Shown here: positions 1 through 10,700 of the stretch, piece after piece
How positions within the stretch are numbered: the stretch's first letter is position 1
Layout of the letters: each line of letters opens with the position of its first letter
DNA from: Omphiscola glabra
Lineage: Eukaryota > Mollusca > Gastropoda > Lymnaeidae
Assembly (NCBI GenBank): GCA_964017045.1
Contig: OZ024799.1
Coordinates: forward strand, 32,568,236 to 32,632,235
DNA: 64,000 bases
Direction: 5' to 3'
Made by a program: the position numbers and the translations under genes
Notes under the pieces: generated by a model
What the model saw: the letters and a program-made list of their open reading frames with translations, nothing else
Databases searched by the model: none
Told to the model about the DNA's origin: nothing

Positions 1-483
1 TTCGTAAACGCTAATTCGACCATGCTAAAACACTTCTGAGGTAACTACATTGGCTGCCGGTCCGCGCTCGCATAGAGTATAAAATTGCAACTCTGTGCTT
101 CCGCTGCTTGCATGACCTGGCGCCGTCCTATCTCGAAGTGCTCAGACGCTTTATGTACCCACTAGGCAACTCCACTCATCCCAAAGTGGCAATCTCTCGA
201 TACCGCGTGTTCGCCTTGAGACTTACGGAAGGCGCACTTCCATGTTTTCTGACCCAACAATTTGGAACACCCTTCCTGTCGCTCTCAGAAACAGCCAGAC
301 ACTGGAGTCCTTCAAAACCGATTTGTAAACACATCTATTTCGCAAACACCTGCTGGCGTGATGTTGTCTACCATCTTTTCCAGCTAGTTATTATCTCCCA
401 GCTTTGTTTTTGTACCGCGCTTCGAGCCTTTGGGGGTGAAGAGTGATTTTTAAAATAAACTTTGTTATTATTATTATTATTAT
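1..483 (+). mobile_element. Degraded non-LTR retrotransposon 3' end (L2/CR1-like)
   Basis: Translated in pieces, the plus strand gives the usual C-terminal tail of L2/CR1-type reverse transcriptases: DLAPSYLEVL near 110, then LRNSQTLESFKTDL, a stop and THLF near 290 to 345. The pieces lie in different frames, so the copy is dead. It ends in a short TTA microsatellite at about 467..483, a typical 3' tail for these elements. Family assignment rests on motif memory only. Confidence 0.6.
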
Positions 484-578
484 GGTTCATTGACGTTTGC
501 CTCTGGCTTCATTTCGACCCCCCCCCCAAACAAACCCACAAAGCAATTTTTTTTCCCACAAGCGCACAAACTGATCCT

Positions 579-820
579 CTAGCAACCAGACATATCCTCC
601 CAGCAACCAGACATATCCTCCCAGCAACCAGACATATCCTCCCAGCAACCAGACATATCCTCCCAGCAACCAGACATATCCTCCCAGCAACCAGACATAT
701 CCTCCTAGCAACCAGACATATCCTCCCAGCAACCAGACATATCCTCCCAGCAACCAGACATATCCTCCCAGCAACCAGACATATCCTCCCAGCAACCAGA
801 CATATCCTCCCAGCAACCCA
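579..820. repeat. 21 bp minisatellite, about 11.5 copies
   Basis: The unit starts AGCAACCAGACATATCCTCC. It is nearly uniform, with one or two T/C changes. Because 21 is a multiple of three it is open in several frames, but no gene is implied. It is the outermost of three adjacent arrays in intron 3 of the Wnt2-like gene. Confidence 0.95.
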
Positions 821-868
821 TACAAAAATTCTACGTCGACATCCAACCACCAACCGATCACCTCACCA

Positions 869-1048
869 ACAAACCTGCCTATCCTAAACCCAAACGAACA
901 AACCTGCCTATCCTAAACCCAAACGAACAAACCTGCCTATCCTAAACCCAAACGAACAAACCTGCCTATCCTAAACCCAAACGAACAAACCTGCCTATCC
1001 TAAACCCAAACGAACAAACCTGCCTATCCTAAACCCAAACGAACAAAT
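869..1048. repeat. 29 bp minisatellite, about 6 copies
   Basis: The unit contains CCTGCCTATCCTAAACCCAA and the copies are almost identical, implying recent expansion or homogenisation. It lies between the 21 bp and 33 bp arrays with little unique DNA separating the three. Confidence 0.95.
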
Positions 1049-1090
1049 CAATCTTTCCCCCCACTGTTACCATCAAAACACCATTTCCTG

Positions 1091-1442
1091 TTGTGTCACG
1101 TGATTGACTCACCCTCCTACCTATGATGTCTCGTGATTGACTCACCCTCCTACCTATGATGTCACGTGATTGACTCCCCCTCCTACCTGTGATGTCACGT
1201 GATTGACTCACCCTCCTACCTATGATGTCTCGTGATTGACTCACCCTCCTACCTATTATGTCTCGTGATTGACTCACCCTCCTACCTATGATGTCACGTG
1301 ATTGACTCACCCTCCTACCTATGATGTCTCGTGATTGACTCACCCTCCTACCTATTATGTCTCATGATTGACTCACCCTCCTACCTATGATGTCACGTGA
1401 TTGACTCACCCTCCTACCTATGATGTCTCGTGATTGACTCAC
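1091..1442 (-). repeat. 33 bp minisatellite carrying the Wnt2 exon 3 splice donor, about 10.7 copies
   Basis: On the minus strand each unit reads GTGAGTCAATCACGAGACAT and then ATAGGTAGGAGG. The array starts at the first intron base after exon 3. The unit's last nine bases, GGTAGGAGG, match the last nine exon bases, GGTCGGAGG, at eight positions. The array is therefore a tandem duplication of the exon-intron junction, with a GG|GTGAGT donor in nearly every unit. The first two units are in frame with exon 3. The third has an in-frame TGA at 1364..1362. Confidence 0.93.
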
Positions 1443-1720
1443 CCTCCGACCAGCCCTGTTGTTGTGGAGGTTCATCAGAGCTCGCCCGTCTCTCTGCTTC
1501 CCTTCTCTCGCGTCGATGAACATCCGGGTGAAGGTCGTCCCGTACTGGACGTTGTCCGAGCAGCCTCCCCAATCGAAGACGCCTCTCTTATCTCTGCTGG
1601 ACCCTTTTTTGGTGGGATCGCAGGCGCAGTTACTGAGCTGACCCCTGCTACACGCCCTTGTGATTGCGTGGACGACCCCAGCAGACGTAATGGCGTAAAT
1701 AAAAGCAGCTTCCCTGCTAC
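1443..1720 (-). CDS. Wnt2: Wnt2-like exon 3 (278 nt)
   Basis: The acceptor is TACTACAG before base 1720. The first two bases complete a glycine codon begun in exon 2, and the exon then reads [47 protein letters not shown] and [14 protein letters not shown]. The donor is AGG|GTGAGT at 1442, a strong consensus site, in phase 0. The donor is the first of a tandem series of near-identical donors spaced 33 bp apart. Confidence 0.93.
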
Positions 1721-4700
1721 CTGTAGTAAAGAGACGAAGACCTTATTAGTCCCATTTAAAAGATTATATACTTAAGTATCACAAATTTTAAATTGTCTTT
1801 AAAATTTGTCTTTGTTCAAAGTTCCACTGTTTAAAAATATAAGACAATTCTATTATATTCTTTTAAATTTAGGGTAACATGTTTTTAAAGATGCAAAACA
1901 AATCCAAACAGATAATAGCCTTTTTTGGGGCAAACAATATATTTAACGAAGCAAAGTTGAATGTTTAAAAAAAAATATTGTTTTCAGCCGGAGTTGGTTA
2001 ACTTTCGGGGTTGCTGATAAATTGAAATAATATATACTTCGAAATTTTGTTAACTTCAACTAATGCTTCAAACTGTTCTCACTGGACGCTTCATCGCACA
2101 AGCAAATAATATCATGGCTGACAAAAAGACATTTAAAAAAAACCAAAAAAAAGCCAATACACTTACAAACGTCTCATTAAAAAAAAATTTAAGAAAACCA
2201 CGTGACGTCCATGTGATATGATGGAAAAGAAATACATATTAAACTTAATAGTGCAAAAATAAAAATAAGGATAATTTTTAAAAAATAAAAAAAAACACCA
2301 TGGCCATAGGATGTTTACCCCTGAGCATCATCTTTCCGAACAAGGAAGTGTCTCGGCTCATCGTGGAGCAGTTCCAGCGTTGGTCACGGAAGTGATATTG
2401 ACACTCCTCGACGCCCAGCCTGGCTCCTTCCCCTAGGGACACCATAACGTCGGGGTGGTGACGGCATAGCTTCCTCTGGCGACCCAGCAGACCAGGGATA
2501 TTGTCACAGAGGACACCGGAACCATGATGATGGACGTTCAGCTGACTGACAAACCTGAGGGCGATTTCAAAGGAAATCACGTTTTCGACATTTTAAACAA
2601 GATATCGTCGTGTTTTAAGCCATCGCATTCTACTCTGCGTATGCTATAGAGACAATGGCACCAACGAACAAGTGAAAGAAAGGATTCGTAAAGCAATTGG
2701 GCAGTACGATGACCTCCTGGCGTCTGTAAAAAAGCGCAAACTTGAGTGGTATGGCCACGTGACCAGAAAACAAGGACTCGCCAAAGAAATCATGCAGGGC
2801 ACAACTAGAGGAGGGAGAAGAAGAGGAAGACAGAGAAAAAGATGGGGAGATAACATCAAAGAGTAGACGGAACTAAAACTAGGCGATGCTATGCGTAGTG
2901 CAGAAGACCGTGAGGAATGGAGAAGAATAGGTTTCATGTCATCTGTGGCACCCCAGCGGTCCAAGGACTAAGGTGCATGCGGATAATGATGATGATGATG
3001 ATGATTCTACTCGGCGGGGCCGTTGTTCGTCTGTTTGACGTAGTTTGGGCTCATTTTAATCAACCACTAAGTTTGTGCAAAAATCAAATTTATCTCGTCT
3101 GGCATTTTTATCTATACAGTTTTTGACAAACGTCAGCCACGTTATACTACTTCAGCCGAGTCACACTATTTACAATGTTAAAATCATAAAGACGCTGTTG
3201 ACTATCAAATGTTATTTACCATAAGTTTATGAACCCTTATTCTATGTTGTTCTGGATTGAGTAATTCGTCAAGTTCTTAAACACGTTGTGATATGTCGCA
3301 CTATTTTTTATATCCCTGTATGAACTCAATTTTTTTTCATAACAATTATAACTTTAATAACTAATTAAATATACAGGCTGCAACTTCAATAAACACATGA
3401 ATATAGCATGATATAGCGCAGCTCCCTATCAGACATAAATGATACACATCCTAATTCCACAAGGTTCCACTCAAGACTGCCGCACGACTAAAACTTACGT
3501 CACAACACAGTCAAGACAATACATCACAATTAGCATAAAAATACGTCACTGAGTCAAGCGCGGTAAAGGGGTTCACTAACTAATTAAAACTCTCTAACAC
3601 ACACCGCTCGAAATAAACAGAACAATTACTAATGAACACCCATACTGGACAGGGAAAAAGTAATATTTTCATAGAGGGCGGGGAGACAAACTAGTTATTG
3701 TGAAGGGAGTCACGAACGCACCGAACTACTTATTGTGAATGTTAATATTCTTTCCCCAAATTTTATAATTAATGGCAAACACATATTTTGGATGATACAT
3801 TTTTTAAAAATGTCTTTTTGCTCTTGTTCTCTCTCGTCTTCACTATTGCAACTCTCTTCTGTCAGGTTCACCAAAACACTTCATAGAAAAACTAAAAAAG
3901 GTTCAAAATTCAGCTGCTAGGCTAGTTCTAAAGGCAAAAAAAGTGATCATGTCCCTCCACTACTCCACTCACTTCATTGACTCCCTATACAGGCACGCAA
4001 TGATTACAAGCTGTCTGTTCTCTGTCATAACATTTTCTCAGATTCGTGCCCTTACTATCTAACCGAACTTCTCTCTGTCTATTCACCCCTTCGACAGCTT
4101 CGCGCCTCCGCAGACACGCGTATTCTGTCCGTTGCTAAGACACGTACTAAAACCTATTGGTGAACGATCTTTCTCTTTCTGCGCCACCAAACAATGGAAT
4201 TCTTTGCTACTACATATCCGCAATATACCAACCACACAGGCCTTCAAAACTGCACTCAAAACACATCTCTTTAAACTCTACTACCCCGACTGATTCCCCA
4301 CATCTGACCGATAAACGATGCTGCTGGCCGCGGTCCATGGCGTGACATGCAGAGGTGTAGCTAGAGTGTTTGGCGCCCGGGGACAAGATTCGCGCCGGGG
4401 ACAAGATTCATTTTAAAGCGCCTCCTTTTCTCTTTTTAACTCTCAAACCCATTATTTTCATCAATAAAATAATATCAAAGCACATTTTGGCGCCCCTAAC
4501 TAGCTGGCGCCCGGGGACATATGTCGCCCTGCCCCCCCCCCAGCTACGCCTCTGATGACATGTAAAAGTTCTGGGGTGGATTGGTTGAATATGCAATTGT
4601 TTTTTTTGGTCTCTATACAGCTGTTTTATGTTATTGTCACGATTATGTCTCTTTTGCTTATATTTTTATGTACAGCGCGGTGAGCCCAGCCCTGTACAAT

Positions 4701-7700
4701 GTAATCAACCATATTTCTATTTATTTGTATAAATGAAGAATATTATCTTATATTATCCAAATAGAATAAATGCTAATAATACCTAGGATTAAGTATCACA
4801 TGGAAAGGAAAAGACATAGATCGGTCTAAATGGAAGGATGTGGAGGAGCGGCCCGGAGCCTACTATGGAATGTAGTGCCACGGAGGATGATGTCTTAACG
4901 GGTGTGGTGGAACAGGCCGGAGACCACCATGGACAGTAGTGCAATTGATGATGATGTCTGAAGGGAAGGATGTGGTAGAGCAGGCCGGAGCCCACCATAG
5001 GCTTTAGTGCCATTGATGATAATGTATGAAAGATTGTGGTGGAACATGCCGGAATCCAACATGGGCTTTAGTGTCATCGATGATAATGTCTGAATGGAAG
5101 GGTGTGGTGGAGCTGGCCAACCCACGACTGGATGTAGTGTCAATGCTGATGATGCATATTTAGCTAAAGATAATTCTCATGAAAGATTTTAATTCCCTGA
5201 AATTTTTGTCTCAAAACTGTATGAGTACTCCGTGAACGCTATACCATCTCAACCCCCACACTCTTTACGCCCCCCCCCCCCCCCCGCGCGCCTCGACCTG
5301 ACTCATGTTTAAATACCATTCGATGCTGACGTCTATCATTTCAACAAGCAATTTACACGGCTGTCTGTGAGCGGCAAGAAGTAATCTACACAAACATGAC
5401 GGAGTTGAAGCACAACAATTGGCACGGTGACTAAAACCTGGACTGCTGGATCGGAAGGGAAAAAAAATCGGATTCCAGCCACGAATTCTACTCCTCGTAT
5501 TATTCCGCTACAACAAATTAAAATTTTTAGAAAATATTTTAATTTTCCAAACATTAATTTTATAAAATAAGTTTATGTTGAAATCGTATAGACTAAGCGC
5601 TCTTTTTTTTAAATTTTAAAATTTTGTTCTACAAGATCTGATTACGATAAATATAGGATCTACAGTATTCAGGCCGAAGATCAATTGCGTCTCAAGAGCA
5701 ATTTTTTTTCTTTTACGTACCGAGTGCGGTTAAAGAATTTGTGCTTGATTTTGACGTAGGGTGTATGTATCTTAGAAATGCTCCGAATATTTTTATTTAA
5801 AAACAAACAAAACAAGGAAAAAAGAATGTTTAATAAACCCTCCAAAAAACAAATACAGTAGTGTTGAAATATTTTGTGGACCAAATGCTTACGAGCTCGG
5901 ATACGTCTCCAGTGTTAATTTCTTGAATCTGACTCGTACATCTTTAGGGAAGACAGGCAAAAAAATTAAAGAAAAGCGTAGACATTTGCAGGATCTTGTT
6001 ACGCTCTTGAACTCGAGTGTGACAGTGGCACTGGCATAGACAGATGAAGAGAATTGATAGAGCGCAGACAGGTAAATGATCTATTTGCTGTGGATACGGT
6101 GGATCTGAGGGTGGTGGTGGAAAAGGGGGGGGGGGGTTGGGTGACAGGAGGGTGCAAAAGCATGTCAGTGGCGTAACCAGCTGTCCATACGGTTTGGGGA
6201 ATGTCTTTTTACTCACGGATTTAAGGCATTGGCGTAGATTTTGTTAAAAGTGAGATGTGTTTAATTTCATTAATGGGGGATACAGAGAAGTGTGTCCCCA
6301 ACCCATCTGGGGGTGTGCGTTTTTTATTTGTTTGTTGTTTGTTTCTTTTAAGTGCTGGGCGTAACTACGACCCCCCCCCCTGTGACCCAGGCAGGCCTTG
6401 GAGAATTGAGCACAAGTGGGGACATAGTCGATTCACTAAGATGAAAGTAAGATCATTTTAGAATGGAATGCATCGTATCTCGAGCCGTTGTTTTTTTTGT
6501 TCATTTTCTTTTCGAATGAATCCCGTGTCAAAATTGAAGTTCATAAAAATGTATTGCTTATAGCATTGCATCACCGAGGCGTAGCTAAGGGGTGGGGGCA
6601 GATGTCTCTGGGCGCCATACTAGTTAGGGGCGCCAATAATATGCTTTGATAATATTTTTGTTGTTGATGAAAATAATGGGTTTGAGTGTTGAAAAAAAGA
6701 AAAGGGAGGCTCTTTAAAATGAATCTCATCCCCGGGGCGCCAAACACTCTTGGCTACGCCTCTGTTGCAACAAGTACCATATCTGGGATATAAATTAGTT
6801 CATTCTTTTTAATTAATATATCAATTTTTTTATAAAATATTACATTAAGTTATCTAAATGTTTCACAGCCATGGGGTGCTCCTGGTTGAGCTGTGCTCCT
6901 GGTTGAGCTGTGCTCCTGGTTGAGCTGTGCTCCTGGTTGAGCTGTGCTCCAGGTTGAACTGTGGTAGTTTGTTCTTTGTCAGTGGTAATAAATGGTCATA
7001 GTCTTTGGACTCAAGTTTTTTTGATTTGTGTGTAAATGCTGTAATTTGAATTATGATGTTAAAACGAGAGGCCAGAGGTTATTCTACATATCTTTTTGTC
7101 ATGATATTGCCTCTTCCCCCGGCCGTAGTGGCCACGCCTTTGATTCAAGTAATAAAAAACAGCTGAAAGAAAATTGGTAAAGTTGCGGCAAAACTGTGCT
7201 ACTCCGGGAATTTTTTTTTGTGTGTGTATTTTTTTGTTTTTACAAAGACCAAATCTCAGCATAGCTTTCACTGACATATGATGACAAGTTTTCGCTGCTG
7301 CCCATCTTTCTTCAAGCTTCGTGGTCTGCCAGCAGCTCCAGGCTATGTTACACGTAAAAGTTGGGGGGGGGGGGGGGAGGAAAAGGGGGAACACGAAACA
7401 TGTGGGATCGTCTAGACTGGAATATTAGAGGTGTTGATTGGTACAGTTAAGTCTACTGCGCGTACTCGATGATACTTTCGTTTGAAGCGCTCTGACAAGT
7501 ATAAGATGTCTTGTCCAATTTTATGTTGTGTGATGTGGTGTCTCGTTCACTTGTATGTTGTGTGATGTGGTGTCTCGTTCACTTGTATGATGTGTGATGT
7601 GGTGTCTCGTTCAATTCTATGGCGTGTGATGTGATGTCTTTTCCAATTTTATGTTGTGTGATGCGGGGGGGGGGGGGTCTTGTCTAAATGTATGTTTTGT

Positions 7701-10700
7701 GATGTGGTGTCTCGTCCAATTGTATGTTGTGGGATATGGTGTCTTGTCCAATTGTTGTGTGATATACTGTCTTGTCCTGTTGTGTGATTCTATTTCTTGG
7801 ACAGTTGTATGAAGTGACCATTTCATAAAGACTTTTAATTTTAGGAGATTTACCTCAGACCGCTCGTTCCTAATATCGTAATTCAAGCTACGGTATTAAA
7901 AAAAAAGAAAGGCCAAAAAACTGTAATCAAGTATTACCGCTGACAAAGAATAAGCTATCATAGCTATAGAAACACCCTATGGCAATGGAAACACCACATG
8001 GCAATGGAAACATCACATGGCAATGGAAACACCACATGGCAATAGGAAACACCCCATAGCAATGGAAACACCCCCATGGCAATGGAAACACATCATGTCA
8101 ATGGAAACACCCCATGGCAATGGAAACACCTCCATGGCAATGGAAACACCTCATGTCAATGGAAACACCCCATGGCAATGGAAACACCCTCGTGACAATG
8201 GAAACACCTCATGGCAATGGAAACACCACATGGCAATGGAAACACCCCATGGCAATGGAAACACAACATGGCAATGGAAACACCCCATGGCTATAGAAAC
8301 CGCCCATGACAATGGAAACATCCCATGGCTATAGAAACCACCCATGACAATGGAAACAGCCCATGGCTATAGAAACATCACCCATGACAATGGAAACAGC
8401 CCCTCCATGGCAATGGAAACCCCCCATGTCTATAGAAACCACCCATGACAATGAAAACACCCCATGGCTATAGAAACCACTATTGACAATGGGAACACCA
8501 CCCATGGCAATGGAAACACCACCCATGACAATGAAAACACCACCCATGGCAATGGAAACACCACCCATGGCAATGAAAACACCACCCATGGCAATGGAAA
8601 AACCACACATGACAATGGAAACACCACACATGACAATGGAAACTCCACCCATGACAATGGAAACACCCCCATGGCAATGGAAAAGTCCCATGGCAATGGA
8701 AACACCATCCATGGCAATGGAAACACCCCATGGCAATGGAAACACCCCATGGCAATGGAAACACCCCTGGCAATGAAAAAACCTTATAACATTGGAGACA
8801 CCACATGGCAATGGTAACCCCACATGACAATGGAAACACCCCATGGCAATGGAAACACCACATGGCAATGGAAACACCACCAATGACAATGGAAACACCA
8901 CCCATGGCAATGGAAACACCACCCATGACAATGGAAACACCACCCATGGCAATGGAAAAACCACACATGACAATGGAAACACCACACATGACAATGGAAA
9001 CACCACCCATGACAATGGAAACACCCCCATGGCAATGGAAAAGTCCCATGGCAATGGAAACACCACCCATGACAATGGAAACACCCCCATGGCAATGGAA
9101 AAGTCCCATGGAACTGGAAACACCATCCATGGCAATGGAAACATCCCATGGCAATGGAAACACCCCATGGCAATGGAAACACCCCATGGCAATGGAAACA
9201 CCCCTGGCAATGGAAAAACCTTATAACAAAGGAGACACCACATGGCAATGGTAACCCCACATGACAATGGAAACACCCCATGGCAATGGAAAAACCACAT
9301 GGCAATGGAAACACCACCAATGACAATGGAAACACCACCCATGGCAACGGAAACACCACCCATGGCAATAGAAACACCACCCATGGCAATGGAAAAACCA
9401 CACATGACAATGGAAACACCACACATGACAATGGAAAAACCACCCATGACAATGGAAACACCCCCATGACAATGGAAAAGTCCCATGGCAATGGAAACAC
9501 CATCCATGGCAATGGAAACACCCCATGGCAATGGAAACACTCCATGGCAATGGAACCACCCCTGGCAATGGAAAAAACTTATAACAATGGAGACACCACA
9601 TGGCAATAGTAACCCTACATGACAATGGAAACACCCCATGGCAATGGAAACATCACATGGCAATGGAAACACCCCATGGCAATGGAAACACCACATGGCA
9701 ATGGAAACACCCCATGGCAATGGAAACACCTCATGACAATGGAAACACCACATGGTAATGGAAACACCACATGACAATGGAAACACCCCATGGCAATGGA
9801 AATGCCTCATGGCAATGGAAACACCCCATGGCTATAGAAACCACCCATGACAATGGAAACACCCCATGGCTATAGAAACCACCCATGACAATGGAAACAC
9901 CAACCATGGCAATGGAAACACCCCATGGCTATAGAAATAACCCATGACAATGGAAGAACCGCATTGCTAAAGAAACCACCCATGACAATGGAAACACCAC
10001 CCATGGAAATGGAAACACCCCATGACTATAGAAACCACCCATGACAATGGAAACACCCCCATGACAATGGGAACACCCCATGGCTATAGAAACCACCCAT
10101 GGCAATGGAAACACCACCCATGGCTATCGAAACCACCCATGACAATGGAAACACCTCATGGCTATAGAAACCACCCATGTCAATGGAAACACCACATGGC
10201 TATAGAAACCACCCATGGCAATGGAAACACCCCATGGCTATAGAAACCACCCATGGCAATGGAAACACCCCATGGCTATAGAAACCACCCATGACAATGG
10301 AAACACCACCCATGAAAATGAAAACACCCCATAGCTATAGAAACCACCCATGACAATAGAAACACCACCCATGACAATGGAAACACCCCATGGCTATAGA
10401 AACCACCCGTGACAATGGAAACACCACCCATGGCAATGGAAACACTCCATGGCTATAGAAACCACCCATGGCAATGGAAACACCCCATGGCTATAGAAAC
10501 CACCCATGTCAATGGAAACACCCCATGGCTATAGAAACCACCCATGACAATGGAAACACCACCCATGAAAATAAAAACACCCCATTTCACAAGAACCACC
10601 CCATGAAAATAGGAAAACCCCATAGCTACGGAAAGACCCCATTACTTTAAAAAAAAACATGGCATTAGACATCAAACGTTTATTCAAAAATATCATAAAA

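Noticed and set aside
1434..1775. 113-codon plus-strand frame
   Set aside because: Antisense of Wnt2 exon 3, whose minus-strand translation is clearly Wnt.
8329..9810. A 493-codon open frame (minus strand) and many overlapping frames on both strands
   Set aside because: All are translations of the short-unit minisatellite at 7970..10640. The repeated peptides ([11 protein letters not shown] type) appear in several frames and lack any start context or splice structure.
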